Shown: positions 37,250 to 51,800, numbered from the stretch's first letter. The stretch: 64,000 nucleotides of DNA from Diospyros lotus (GCF_014633365.1 NC_068340.1:34608328-34672327), one strand, 5' to 3'. Numbers and translations: made by a program. The notes: generated by a model from the sequence alone, not told the origin.

Positions 37250-39355
37250 GGAAGAATTGGTTAAAAATTCAATGATTTTTGAGTATTTGGGGAATTGGAA
37301 TTAGGGCTTGCTTCTTACTGGGTGGGTGGGTGGATAGAGATAGGCGGCAAGGGTAGGATAAGGATTGAATGAATCTCGAAGGGGGTGGGGGAGCTGACAT
37401 CTGCTGTCTTATTCCCCAGTCTAGACCTGTCTATCCTTCCAATCAAATTAAGTCGTCTCACTAAATAAATTAATATACAATAATATATATTAATAATGTT
37501 AAAAAAACTTAATATTTTTAAAAAATATATATTTTACATAATTTTTTTATTAATTATAAAAAATATTAATTTTTTTAATATTATTAATATAAATATACAA
37601 ATTTAATAAAATAGACTTAATTTGATTGGAGGGACAATAAAAAAAGACAAACAATGAGACAACTCGGGCGTGGGTTGCTGTGTCTGAAATGGCCAAGTTA
37701 AAAATTATAATGGGAAATGCAAATGTGACGTGGGTTGGCGGTGTCTTGTGTCTTTGGAAGCTCAATTTGCCTTTGTCCTCTCCTCTCCTATCTTCTACAT
37801 GCTCTTGGGTGTTTTCTTGGGCTTCCTTGCCATTTGGATGAATTTGCGCTTCTCTATTTTTCGGTTTTTTTTAGTTTTTATATTTTAAAAATAATTTAAA
37901 ATAAATGGATATTATATTTGGTGGGTTTATTTTACAATGATAAAAGTTATTTTTGTTTTAATTTGACTTAAAAAATTATGTAACTCTTTTGTTATACATT
38001 CTTATCTTAAACAAATAATAATATATAAGCAACTAATTTTGTCCACCACCATGGTGTTATTTTATTCTCTTTAATTTTAAAAGAATTAAGAAAAAAAGAA
38101 TTACAAAACTTAAAGTTGCGTTCTCTTTACTGTTTTCAAGTCATTTTTAATTTTTAATTTTCTAAAATAATAAAAACATGTTCTCTTTGCTGTTTTTAAA
38201 AATGTATTTTTGAAAACAAAAAAAAATTGTGAAGAAAACTCTAAACAACTAAAAGTTATTTTGAGTGTTTTCATCCAAAACAAACTCAAAACTCAAAAAA
38301 TATTTATTTATTTATATTTTATTATTAGAATGAGAAAAAATATTATAAAATTCATTAACTTTAAAATATACATATATTTTAAATAATATATTAACATTAA
38401 ATATTTATAATTTACTTAATAATTAAATTTATTGAATAAAATATCATTAAAAAAATATTTTCAAAATTTTAAGGAGAACGCATTTTTTAATTTTCTATTT
38501 TAAAAAATAGTTTTTCAAAATGACAAAAAGAACGCATTTTCAATTTTCTAAAAACAGACTACCAAAATAAAAAATTAAAAATAAATTCAAAACTCAAAAT
38601 TAAAAATTGAAAAGGAAGGAGAATGCATCCTGATATTTTGTGTTTTTTCGTTTTCAAAATTTTAAAAATAAGTTCAACCGAAAACAAACACATAATTAAA
38701 ACTCACAACAAAATCAAATAGATGAATTGAATACATTGGCATTAATGCTTCTTACAAAACTAGGAAATTAAAGTAACCTTCTCTCAAAAAGCAACATTTT
38801 GCAGAAATCTATGTACATGAATTGGATGCATTGGTATTATGCTTCTCTGAAAATAATACAAAACAAAAGCTCAATGGTGAGCTAGAATTAAAAATATCGA
38901 TATAACCAAACCCCATATTTAGTAAGATCAAGACTTGATAAATCACAATCACACAACACCATAAGTTACTCACAGAAGGATATATAGTTGGAAAACGGCA
39001 AAGTTACAACCTTTTATATATGATATGATGTCCATATCATCAAACATAGAAACTGGCCCAAGCATCAACATGTTGGTTACTGATCTAACAAGAGTTTTTA
39101 GCATGGATATATCATAAACTTGAAGAAGAAGAAGAAGAAGAAGACGAAGAAGAAGAAGAAGCATCTACAATAGTTTTATAAACAGAATGTACTCAGCATT
39201 TGGGTGTCATATCTGTCGCCGGATCGATGATTTATCCTTTCAGCAGCAAGGCGCGCGCGCATTGTCTTCGAAAGTTAGCTTAGTGCTGCAACTCTATATG
39301 CTACAACTCTTTTGTCTCTACAACTCCAAGGAAGATGGGGCAGTAATTGCCGGTT
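37250..39355. other. Intergenic DNA between UGT start and MYB stop
   Basis: The UGT promoter and 5' UTR should lie just above 37249, and the MYB 3' UTR just below 39356. There is a GAA run at 39121-39162. The middle holds a MITE-like repeat (listed separately). No gene is seen. Confidence 0.5.
38112..38634. mobile_element. MITE-like AT-rich repeat with GCGTTCTCTTT-type ends
   Basis: The left end TTGCGTTCTCTTTACTG and (inverted) right end GGATGCATTCTCCTTCC match imperfectly. Internal GAGAACGCATTTT and AAGAACGCATTTTCAATT motifs repeat the pattern. This resembles Mutator-like MITEs, but no target duplication could be identified. Confidence 0.35.
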
Positions 39356-42300
39356 TCAGCTCAAGCCTTCGACTTCAGGTGGCGAAGGAAAACTTGGCGT
39401 TGGCCCCTGCCCTGACATTGCTTCTGTCATTGTTTCCACCAGGCTGTTCCACGCCTCGTCAAAACAGATATTTTTATTCATGCAATGTTCAGACAAACCT
39501 GTTCCCGCTGCAGCACCCTGAGCGACACGCCGGCCAGCTGTATCGTCCACCGCCCCGGTGCCGGTGGTCTCGAGAGCTCTTTTGATGCAGGAAATGCCAT
39601 TCAAATCCGTGGCAATTGCATCAAACTCAGGACTTGAGAATGGAAGCTCCTCATAGTCAACAAACTCTGGCCCTAGCAATGATCTTTTAGGAGGGCCGGC
39701 ACTCAAAGCTGCAGAGCAGCCGTGGCCACATAGCAAAGGAACAACGAGCTCATCACCACAAGCACCTTCAAGAAATTTGGAAATCTCATCTGGTATTACA
39801 GCTTGGGTAAATGGCCTCAGGGTTGGAGCAGTCCTTGAAAATATAGAACCACGTTCCGGGGCACTTGCAGGGTTATAAAAACTGAACGCTCCATAGCGTG
39901 CCACTGGACGAGAAATTGTAGGATGCGCTGTTTCAGCAGTTGGATGATCCTTATCCATTTGAGTTTCAACTTCAGATTGGCTGGGTTTATTTTCTTCCAG
40001 CTTCATAACTTTTTCACCTGGGGACTTGTCTGAATCCAAATCTCCACATGCCAGGGTTTCTTCTGGGGATGCGTTTTTTCCATCTAGGCTGCCTTCTTCC
40101 GACATGTTGCCACTTGCAAGTTTCTTGAGAGACAGTTTAGAATTCCAGTGGTTCTTAACCGCATTATCAGTTCTACCCGTCAGGAACTTTGCAATTGTTG
40201 CCCATTTGTTTCCATGAACAGAGTGTGCTGCCATTATGATGCGATCCTCCTCATCTGCAGGAAGTTGTGCTCGGTAAGATTTGCTCAATAATAAAAACAT
40301 TTATTTCATCTAGTACATGAAAAATCATATTCATATCTGGTTTCCCTGAGTTATCTACAAGTAAAGAAGTTGAATTGACTAGCAGATCAGAAGACGTGCC
40401 AACATGAACCTTCAAAACCTCTTATTTATTAACTCTTTCCTAGTGTGGTTACCTGAAAAGTCTTGGGACCTTTATCCTGAGTGTGGCTTGACTTTGTGTG
40501 GTGCGCGCGCGCGCGCGTGTTGGGGGATTGATTTATTTGATTTGAGTCTATAAACTTTTGTGCAATTTTCTTATTTCTTTTAATCTATGTTTTTGCAATA
40601 AAAAAATTCTAACACAAGTGATTGTTACTGTTGAAAATGCCTCAGCAACTGTTATGACGTTGGAGCAGAATTGAAGATAATTTGGAAATCTCTCTTATAG
40701 CTGGCTTTGGGAGAGGAAAAATAGGAGCAGAAGTAGCTAACTTAATTGATAAAATAGTTAGTTACAGTCCTAATCTTAAGGCTTCTGTTATGATTTATTT
40801 TTTGTTTATCTGTAGTTGAAATTCTTCAGTTAATTAGTTCCTATATTTTAGGAGATTATGGATGAATTCAGTTCAGGTTTGATGTATTTAAACAATCCTA
40901 GAGACTCAATAAAAGGTATCTGTGATTTGCCTCCATTTTGTGAATTCTCTCTGCTGTGTTTTACTTCTAATTTCTTAGTTATCACCAACAAATTGGTATC
41001 AGAGCTATTTTTCTTGCGGGACCTGTGAGCTATTTTTTAGAGAAACACCATGCAAGCTAAAACTCCTTTTACTGCTATAGCTCCTCCAGTGTTTGATGGT
41101 CTAAACTACCAAGTTTGGGCAGTAAGAATAGAAGCTTTTCTAGATGCCAATGACCTCTGGGAAGCTGTTGAGGAGGATTATGACATCCCTCCTTTGCCTG
41201 AGAATCCAACTGTAGCTCAACTAAGGAATCACAAAGAAAAGAAGCAGAGAAAGTCAAAGGCCAAGTCTTATTTGTTCTCTGCAGTTTCTCCAGCAATATT
41301 CACTAGAATTATGACCCTGAAGACAGCTAAAGAGATCTGGGATTTTCTCAAGCAAGAGTATGAAGGAGATGAGAGGATCAAGGGGATGCAAAAGCTGAAT
41401 CTAATAAGGGAATTTGAGTTGCAGAAGATGAAGGAATCTGAGACAGTTCAAGAATACTCAGATAAACTTCTGGGAATTGCAAACAAGGTGAGATTGCTGG
41501 GAGGTGAATTTGCTGATTCAAGGATAGTGCAGAAGCTGCTTGTGACAGTTCCTGAAAGGTTTGAGACAACAATCTCAGCCTTGGAGAATTCAAAAGACCT
41601 GTCAATCATCACTTTGGCAGAACTTTTGAATGCCTTGCAAGCACAGGAACAGAGAAGGTTTATAAGGCAGGAAGGGTCAATTGAGGGAGCATTGCAGGCT
41701 AAGTTGCAGGTTAGTTAAGGTGGTAAAGAAAAAAAGAAATGGAACAAGGAGGAAGTGGATCGATCTGACAGCAAGGCAGGAGGTAGTGGCAAGCCAAACT
41801 TTCCTCCTTGTGAACACTGCAAAAAGAAGGGCCATCCACCTTACAGATGTTGGAAGAGACCAGATGTTAGGTGCAACAAATGCAAGCAACTGGGACATAT
41901 TGCTAAGATATGCAAAAGTAAATCTCATCAAGCTACAGAAGCTCAGGTTGCTGATCACCAGGAGGAGCAATTGTTTGCTGCAAATTGTCTTTTAGCCAAT
42001 TGTTCAAAGGAAATGTGGCTGGTGGACAGTGCCTGCTCCAATCATATGACCAGCAATCTAGAGTTATTTAAGGAGCTTGAAGACGTCGGGGGCATGAAGG
42101 TGAAGATAGGCAATGGAGATTACATGGAGGTCAAAGGCAGAGGAACCATTGCATTGGAAACCTCTTCAGGTACTAAGATGATTTCGAATGTTCTTTTTGT
42201 GCCTGAAGTTGATCAGAATTTGCTTAGTGTTGGCCAGTTGCTTGAAAAAGGCTTTAAACTGTTGTTTGAGGATAGCATGTGCGTGATTAAGGATGCTAAT

Positions 42301-45300
42301 GGTCAGCAGGTGTTTAGGGTTAGCATGAAAAGTAAATGCTTTCCTTTAGACCTGAAGAAAAATGAACAAATAGCTCATGTTGTAATTGATACTGCAACTG
42401 AACTATGGCATAAAAGATTAGGCCATTGCAATCAGGTTGTTTTGCAGGATCTCAGGAAAAGGAATATGGTGCAAGGATTACCTCTATTGGAAGATCTTAA
42501 ATCAGTTTGTCAAACTAGGCTGCCTTTTACTCAAACAGTTTGGAGAGCGACTCAAAAGCTGCAGTTGGTTCATATTGACCTTAGTGGACCAAAGTCAGAG
42601 TCATCTTTGAAGGGAAGTCGCTATTATATTGCATTTATAGATGATCTAACTAGAATGTGTTGGATCTATTTCTTGAGATTCAAAACTGAAGTTGCAGGAG
42701 TATTTTGGAGATTCAAGGCATGGATTGAGAATCAAAGTGGCTGCAAGATTCAGGTTATTAGATCAGATAATGGGACGTAGTACACCTCGGAACAGTTTAC
42801 CAAATTCTGTGAAGAGGCTGGAATTGAGCACCAATTTTCAACTCCCTACACTCCACAACAAAATGGAGTGAGTGAAAGGAAGAATAGGACTATTATGGAG
42901 ATGTCTCGCTGCATGCTTCATGAGAAAGATCTTCCCAAGAAGTTTTGGGCTGAAGCAGCTAACACAGCTGTGTTTTTACAAAATAGATTGCCTACAAAAT
43001 CAGTGCAAGGGAAAACACCTTTTGAAGCATGGTATGGTTACAAACCTCTTGTAAAGAACTTAAAGGTGTTTAGTTGTATTTGTTATACTCTTGTGCCACA
43101 GGTAAAAAGAGACAAGTTAGATAAGAGAGCTGATCCGGGCATCTTTATAGGCTATAGCAATTTCTCTAAAGCCTATAGAGTGTTTCAGCCACAGTCTGGA
43201 AAAATTGTGATCAGCCGAGATGTCCATTTTGCAGAAGAGGAAAAGTAGCATTGGGAGGATAAAAAAGGCACATCAGTAGCTGTCTCGCCATCATTTGCAG
43301 CTCCACCATTAGTTGAGGATGAGACCGTTGATGATTTGCCAATCAGAGGTACAAGATTGTTATCTGATGTATATCAGAGACGCAATCTTTCTATGGTGGA
43401 ACCTGGATATTTCAATGAAGCAGCAACAGATCGCAATTGGATAGAAGCAATGCAGGAGGAGTTGAAGATGATTGAGAAGAATCAGACCTGGGACTTGGTT
43501 AACAGACCACAGCACAAGAAAGTCATAGGAGTGAAGTGGGTGTTCAAAACAAAACTGAATGTTGATGGTTCTATCAACAAACACAAGGCAAGGTTAGTGG
43601 TTAAGGGCTATGCACAGGTGTATGGAGTAGATTTCTCAGACACTTTTGCACCTGTTGCATGCCTAGATACCATTAGATTAATTCTTGAAATAGCAGCTCA
43701 GAAAGGGTGGACTGTATTTCAACTTGATGTCAAGTCAGCCTTTCTCAATGGCTACTTGGAAGAGGAGATTTTTGTGGAACAACCAGAAGGGTTTGTTGTT
43801 CAAGGGCAAGAAGACAAGGTTTATTTGTTGAAAAAAGCTTTGTATGGGTTAAAACAGGCTCCTAGGGCCTGGTATAGCAGGATAGATGAGCATTTGCAGA
43901 ATCTTGGCTTCACAAGGAGCTTAAGTGAATCAACCTTGTACATCAAGCACTCACATGCTGATATATTGATTGTGTCTTTGTATGTAGACGATCTCTTGGT
44001 GACAGGGAGTAATGTTAAGCAAGTTGATCAATTTAAGCAAGAAATGTTGAAAGTTTTTGAAATGACAGACCTTGGAGCTATGGCTTACTTTCTGGGAATG
44101 GAGATAAAGCAAGATCAACAAGGAATCTTCATATGTCAGAAGAGGTATGCAAAGGAAATACTAAGAAGGTTTTATATGGAAGAATGCAAAGCAATCGCCA
44201 CTCCGATGAATCAAAAGGAAAAGCTAAGTAAGGATGATGGTCCTGAGAAGGCTGAAGAAGGAATCTACAGAAGTCTTATTGGGTGTCTCATGTATTTGAC
44301 TGCAACAAGACCTGGCATCCTTCATGCTGTAAGTGTCCTTTCAAGGTTCTTACATTGTGCTAGTGTAAAGCATTACAAGGCTGCAAAAAGAGTCCTCAGA
44401 TACATTAAGGGAACTCTTGATTATGGTGTTCAGTTTAAACCTAATCAGGTGTTCAAATTGGAAGGTTATTCTAATTCAGATTGGGGAGGATCTTTAGATG
44501 ATATGAAAAGCACCTCAGGGTACTGTTTTACTTTGGGATCTGGAGTGTTCTCTTGGAGTTCAAAGAAGCAAGAAGTTGTAGCCCAATCAACTGCAGAAGC
44601 AGAATTTATAGCAACAACTGCAACTGTGAATCAAGCTCTTTGGCTGAGGAAAATTCTATTTGATCTATGTTTGGTGCAACAAAAAAGTACACCAATTTAT
44701 GTGGACAACCAAGCAGCTATAGCTATCTCCAACAATCCAATTTTCCATGGCAAAACTAAGCATTTCAACATCAAATTGTATTTTCTCATAGAAGTGCAAC
44801 AGAATGGTGATGTTAAGCTTCTGTATTGCAAAACAGAAGACCAGTTGGCTGACATATTTACAAAGGCTTTACCTAAAACCAAGTTTGAACAACTGAGATT
44901 GGATTTAGGAATGTGTCCAGCTGCTGATGCAAGGAGGAGTGTTGAAAATGCCTCAGCAACTGTTATGACGTTGGAGCAGAATTGAAGATAATCTGGAAAT
45001 CTCTCTTATAGCTGGCTTTGGGAGAGGAAAAATAGGAGCAGAAGTAGCTAACTTAATTGATAAAATAGTTAGTTACAGTCCTAATCTTAAGGCTTCTGTT
45101 ATGATTTATTTTTTGTTTATCTGTAGTTGAAATTCTTCAGTTAATTAGTTCCTATATTTTAGGAGATTATGGATGAATTCAGTTCAGGTTTGATGTATTT
45201 AAACAATCCTAGAGACTCAATAAAAGGTATCTGTGATTTGCCTCCATTTTGTGAATTCTCTCTGCTGTGTTTTACTTCTAATTTCTTAGTTATCACCAAC

Positions 45301-45796
45301 AGTAAGAAACAAAATGTAGTAGCTAGATCAAGTGTAGAGGCAGAGTATCGAGATATGGCTAATGCAACTTGTGAGCTCATCTACCTTAAGCAACTCCTGC
45401 AGGAACTGAAGTTTTGTGAAATGTCCCTTATGAAGCTTGTTTGTGATAATCAGGCTACCTTGCACTTTGCTTCCAATCCAATGTCCCATGAACGGACCAA
45501 GCATATTGAAATCGACTGTCACTTTATTAGAGAAAAGTTGATTGATTGCACTATTGTTACAGAGTTTGTTAACTCCAATTATCAACTTGCAGATGTCTTC
45601 ACCAAGTTTCTAAAGGATCATCGGGTAGAATATATTTGTAACAAACTTGGTGTATATGATATCTATGCTCCAGCTTGAGGAGGAGTATTGAGTTGTATAT
45701 AGAGATAGTTAGCATGATGTCATGGCTTATGTCATGGTATTTGTATATATATGTGTTCCATCTCTTAGTTTGTAATTAATAGAGAAACTCTTCAAA

Positions 45797-45828
<32 letters not shown>

Positions 45829-48800
45829 AAATTCTCATACTTTCTAAATTTATTTTGTTTCCTAATCTAGGAATAGGCCGCATGTATATAAATGGTTGTA
45901 GCCACCATTTATAAAATATACACACATTCTCTTACTCTTACATGGTATTAGAGCAGGTTCAACTCTAACCCTAACCGCCTGTTGTCTCTTCCACCCTAAG
46001 CTGCTGTCTTTGGTGATCTTTCTTCCCCTAGCTTCTTTGTTATTAAGGGTAGATTGATCCCCTCTTGTGTGATCAATCACTTGTGCCTCCATATTCAAGG
46101 TTCTGCGCCTTGCAGCCGTTGTGTTTATGATTTCGGATGGCAGATAGCATGACTCCTTCCGATCAGTGTGTCTCTGTTGGCACAACAGTGAAGTTTAATG
46201 GAAAGAACTATGCCTTTTGGTCCCAAGCTTTTCATACCTTCTTGGGGTCTCAAGGTTGTGCCCATCATCTCGTTGATAACAAGCCCAATTCTATGGATTC
46301 CAAATATGCAGCATGGTGCTAATCTGATTGTGCAGTGAAGACATGGATGTTAAATGCTATGGAACCTGAGATTGCTGCCTCTGTTGGTCTCGCATCAATT
46401 GCTAAGGAGATGTGGGATTCTACCAAAAGATGTTTTCCAATGATGGTAATAATTCTCATATCTTCTATTTGTTTCAGCACCTTGTTGATAGTAAACAAGG
46501 AGAGAGGTCTCTACCAGACTTTTTTTGTTGCCTATAGGAGGATTATCAATGAATTTCGTCAACTTCAGCACATCTCTACTGCGACTCAGAAACGGCAATG
46601 GGAAAACCTGTTTGTATGTGGTTTTTTAATGAACCTAAATGAGCGATACAACACTCTCAGGAGTCAGCTGTTTGGGGACAGTACCATGCCTATACAAGTG
46701 TCAGATCACCGAATCTGACAGAGGGTATTTTTGGGGCATATTTCCAGAAATCAACAGAAATTGATGGGAGATAAATTGAGAGAGAGAGAGAGAGAAGATT
46801 CAGGAGAGAAATTTAGAGGGAAAAGATTCAAGTCATTCCATTCATGAATCCCCATCCTCCAGTTGTGGCTTATTATATAGCCTCACAGCCACCCACATGC
46901 ACCCATGTGCAGTACAAACAGAAACAAAACTGCCTCTATAGCTAATGGACAAATATCCATAACAGAAAGGAAAAGACAAATTACAATGGCTGCTCTTGAA
47001 ATGTGACAACAAGTATGAAATTTCTCAAATATGGACTGAAGACATGGTTCATTGGGGCTTGGAAAGTGGCGGGAACATTGGTTAAACCAAAGAGCATGAC
47101 TATAAACTCATAAAGACCTTGGTGGGTTTGAAATGCAGTTTTAGGAATGTCTTTAGGTTTCATTCTAATTTGATGATAACCTACCCTTAAATCAAGCTTG
47201 GTAAAAATGGTTGCTCCCTTTAATTCATCAAGAAGATCTTCTATAATTGGTATTGGAAACTTGTCTTTGATGGGAATAGCATTTAATTGACGGTAATCAA
47301 TGCAAAACCACCAAGTGCCATCTTTCTTTTGGACAAGAAGGACCGGGGATGCAAATGGGCTATGGCTAGGCTGAATGATAGAATTGGTAAGCATTTAATT
47401 TTTCAATTTCAATTTCCTGAGATGGAGGCTATCTATAGGAACAGATATTAATGGGTTTTTTTTGTTGCCAAAACATAACAATTAATTTGTAAAGTGGAAA
47501 AAGTGATCTTAACATTCCTGTGCAAGGATGATCAAGAGACCTTGAGGAAAATGACCAGGTGGCCTAGAGAAAGGAAGGCTTGCTTATGAGCGGTTGCTTG
47601 TTGGTGAATGAGAGAACTCTGATGACCGAGAGGTCTTGGATGACCGAAAGGCCTTGAATGATCGAGATGAACAAATGTTTAGGGGCACAGGAGGCTATTC
47701 CCGCGCAAACCCTCCGATGCTTAAGTTAGTCTTCGAATGCTTGAGCGCAAAAATGGAGTTTAAGTACCAAAGTGAGCGTACCTGAGAGAGGAGGCAGGCC
47801 TCCTATTTATAGAGGAGGGAGAGGGGGACACGTGGAAACCATCCCAGGTTTCCCGAGTGGCATATTCTGGGTATATTCCCAAAATATTTCTAGCATATTC
47901 CTGGCATATTTGGTTCGAGAAATGCCCTGAGATGGTCCATTGGCTACAAGGGAGGCTCTTGAGGGTATAGGGCATTTGTGACCAATGGTCACCACTCACT
48001 TCCATTTAACTTGGCTTAGTCTTGTGTCATGACCCTAGGATCAATAGAGGGGCATTATTATAATAGAGTTATAGTAGTTTGTTATGAGATATTTTGTAAT
48101 TTGTTAAAAGCACATGGGTGCTGTTAGGAATTCAATTAGCAGCTATGCTTATAAAAAGGCTACTTGTAAGAGAATTGAATATCATGTTAAATGAAAAGGA
48201 ATTCCTTCATTTCTAATTCTTTCTATCCCTCTCTCCGTTCTCTCTAATTCTCCTTCCCTTTTCTACTGATTTCTCCCCCTCCTTCAATTCTTTAATTCTG
48301 ATTTCTCCCCTAATTCCTATCACAACCCTAGCTAACCCTAGGAATGTGACAAATGGTATCAAATCCAGCTTTCAGGCCACTTGTGCACCGCTAATAGCTG
48401 CCCACTCTGATCGAAAGTTCCAACCCCAACTGGTGAAGCAAACCAGTGGCCTTCGAGCACTGCCACCTTAATCGGAAGCTCCGACCCATACTGGTGAAGC
48501 AAACCGTTAGCCTTAGAGAGCGACCCACCCTGATCAGAAGAAGGTTCCGACTAGTAATTGGGATTTACTTGATAGAGCCAACGAGAAGGAGGAAAAAGGA
48601 GTTAAAATTCATCCTTTACTGGTAACAAACTTTGCTGATCTTTTAGGCATTTCCAGCAAAATCACTGAAAAGAACAGTATAAGAAGGACGAAGCAAATAG
48701 TGAAAGTGTAGTGGTAACTGCTACTAACTGTCAAATAGCTTTATATATAAGGCTATGCACAATTCCAAGAATCGTCAGAATTGAAGAATATATATCAAAA

Positions 48801-51800
48801 TTCTAGTTTCTCCCTTGTTTCTCTGCTTCCCTCTATTATTTTGTACATTTCTCCCTTATTTTTGTTTGTTTCTCCCCTCATTTCTATCTATTTTTCCCTC
48901 TTTCAATTCTATCTTCAAAGAAAACCTTAGTTAGGACTAGAGTCCTGACACATGTATAAATGTTGCTCCAAGAACTAGGGTACAGACTAGTTATTGACTA
49001 GAACTGGGAAGAGTATTTGGTACCCTCTTGATTCAATGAATCTAGGCTTTATTGCCATGAAAATATATGTTGAGATGATGATTTATTTATTTATTCTTTG
49101 GAAAATTGATGGTTAACTCGTGTTGTGGTATGTTTATTTGAGTAGAGTACTGGGTGACAAAAGTAAGCTGAATTTTATTTGAGTAGAGGAACATGACAGC
49201 TACTGAGTATAAGGTAAATATGAGGCAGGTTTCGAGGATGAAACCTAATTTAACGGGGAAGTAATTGTAACACCCAAATTTTTAGAAAGGGACAAATAAG
49301 AGGGGGGGAAAATCCAAGAGAAAATAGGATTTCTAAAGCCATTGTATTCTAGGATAATTTAAAGTTTCAAAGAAATTGGAATCGAGTTCAAATTAATTGA
49401 AGATTGAGATGAGGGATTATCATAGTAGTTGAGGGATTTAGATTGGTCTGGAAGTTTGAGGATAAACTTTATTTCAGAAACTGCCTTGGATAAATTGGGA
49501 TAAAGTAGAATGATATATATATATGTATGTATGTATGTATATATTTGGAAGAGAGCTTGAGAAAGACCGGGATTTATTAAAGAATTGGAAACAAACCAAT
49601 TCCTTGTTAAAGAAGAATTGTTTATCCAAAATTTGGAGGCAAACTAATTCCTTATTAAAGAAGGATTAGGATTAAACATGTAGCTTTTGAGGATAAATTA
49701 GAAGAAATACCTATGGATTATCTTATTAGGATTCAATAAGGAATATAATTAATTCAAGAATTAGAAAAAAAAAAAAAAAAAGAAGGGAAAATTGAAACCA
49801 AAACCAAAGAGGAATCAGATGTACCCCAAGAGGCTTATAAATACAAGCTTAGAGGGGAGGGTTAAATTATTGAGCTATGAGAATCAATGAGTAGCAAAGT
49901 TGCTGGATTTGTGCATTTTCTCAAGGAGGTTTTAGACATCATATTTCCTCTTGGATTTTGGTTTCCCACTTAATTGTCTCTGTCTAAAATTTCAGGTGTT
50001 AAAAAGTTTGGTGTGTGATGTTCATGACAAAGTTTTATGTGCATGTGGTTTAAATGAATAGCTCACCCCAATTGTATTTTCTCCGCAAATGTATATATAT
50101 TAAATACGTAGAACAGGAAGCAGATCTTGAAGGAAAGGCCATGAAGTATATTGAAGAATGTCGCATGATTAGAATTAAGTATTTTGTACACATTGGTGAT
50201 ATGTGTATTATGAGGTGTGTTTCATTTTGGGTCTTTTAGTGAACCAAAACAAAGGATTAAACACATGATATCTTGAGATATATGCAGCAAGTTCTGTACA
50301 AATTTCTGTGTACAAAAATATTGAGGATATTGGATATATCTTGATGTGTGATGAGTTTAAAGTTGTGGTTCATGATGATGTATTATGAATTTAGACAATA
50401 TTAGACCATAAAGGAGGATTATGAATGGAAAGAATCAGTTTTTGGAAGATAAAAGGTCTTGATTTTCAGCTTCAAGAAGTTGAAGTTTTGAAACCAATGC
50501 AGCAGGCTTCAAAACTTGGCCTTCCAGTGAGAAGAAATGAGCCAAGAATCACATTGTAGTTTCAAAACAGAGGCTTCAGGTTTTGAAACTTGGTTGTCCA
50601 GTAAGCTGCTGGAAGTGCATGTTTCGAAACAAGGCCTCAGCGTATTTGTGAAAGTTCCGAAACAAAGGTCAGGATTTTCAAAATGAATCAGAGCAGCAAG
50701 TTTCAAAACAAGACCTAGAGGTTCTGCAACTTGCTGGGCAGAAGGCAATATATAATCGATCATTAAGTGATTTTCTTGGGAAATAAGCTTTGGATAACCT
50801 AGTATATGAAATAAATTTTTCTTATAAAGATAGTGGAAATATTAGGTTCGATCCAAACACTTTCAACACATGCTCTGAAATTTTCACCTAAAGATTTAAT
50901 CAAGAGTAAGATTATAGGGTGACTCCCAGCAGAGGTCAAAATGAATTAAAACAGAACCTTGAGATAATTCCTCTATTTGAAAGGGGATATAGAAAGATAA
51001 AGATTTATTCTTACACAAAAATTTGGAAAATAATGAAAGTATATTTCTTTATTATTGGAAAAAAAAATATTTTCCCCAATTTTGGGATTAGTAACATGCT
51101 TGGAAGAGTAGGGGGTTACTCCATCCTAGGGCTCTCTTTACTGTTGGTCCCTTTAATCTATTGATGGTTTGACTCAAGAGGGGAGATGACTCTCCTTTCA
51201 TTTTTATGATTGATTGCATACAAGCTATAAATTTATGGAAACGCCTCTTTTTCCACAGCTGCCACAACCCTTCTATGGGAAGTTGCAGTGGAACTACACA
51301 CGTACACTAGGATTTTCATCACATTTTCAATCCATTTCATGCAACCTAGTGAGTTACGGAAACATTTACAACCATCCCACAGTCCAACATTTGATGAACA
51401 AACTTTTCTTGGCTTGGAATAACTGAATTTCATTGCACAGGCCACCTATTTATTGATTTCCAGAATGCCAGTCTGTTAACACCCAAAATTTTAGGAACAG
51501 ATGGGGGGGGGGGAATTGAGATGATATGGATTATCATAATTGTGGAGGGATTAGCATTCAAGGTGTAGATTTGGGGATCAATCAGAAAAAGAGGTGGATA
51601 TTAATTGAAGAGGATTTGGTAAGGATAGGATAAATTAAAATTGGGAATAAACCAATTCCTTGTAATAAGAAGGGTTAGGATTGATGTTGAATAATTCACG
51701 GAAGTATGCAATTCATACATCAGCCTTGTGGAAAGAGATAAGTCAGCCTTTCTAAAAATTAGCTTTCTAAAATCAGCCCTGATCCTATCCTCCATATTTA

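Larger units (their letters stand above)
40629..45301 (+). mobile_element. Full-length Ty1/copia retrotransposon, recently inserted, coding-defective
   Basis: Two 362-bp LTRs (40629-40990 and 44940-45301) differ, by eye, at one position (T at 40675-40677 region versus C in the other copy). A perfect tRNA-Met primer site and a purine tract (AAGGAGGAG before 44940) are present. Order gag, protease, integrase, reverse transcriptase, RNase H identifies copia. The flanks do not form a target duplication (GTTAC left, GTAAG right), and the right flank is inside another copia RNase H gene while the left flank is not. Recombination between elements or a deletion must therefore have followed insertion. 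It lies antisense to the MYB gene. Confidence 0.92.

Noticed and set aside
40502..40518. GC dinucleotide run as a possible CpG island or Z-DNA site
   Set aside because: A short simple repeat with no other promoter-like feature nearby.
45169..45678. 169-codon frame joining LTR sequence to RNase H
   Set aside because: It merely reads through the end of the first copia's LTR into the truncated RNase H of another element; not a gene.
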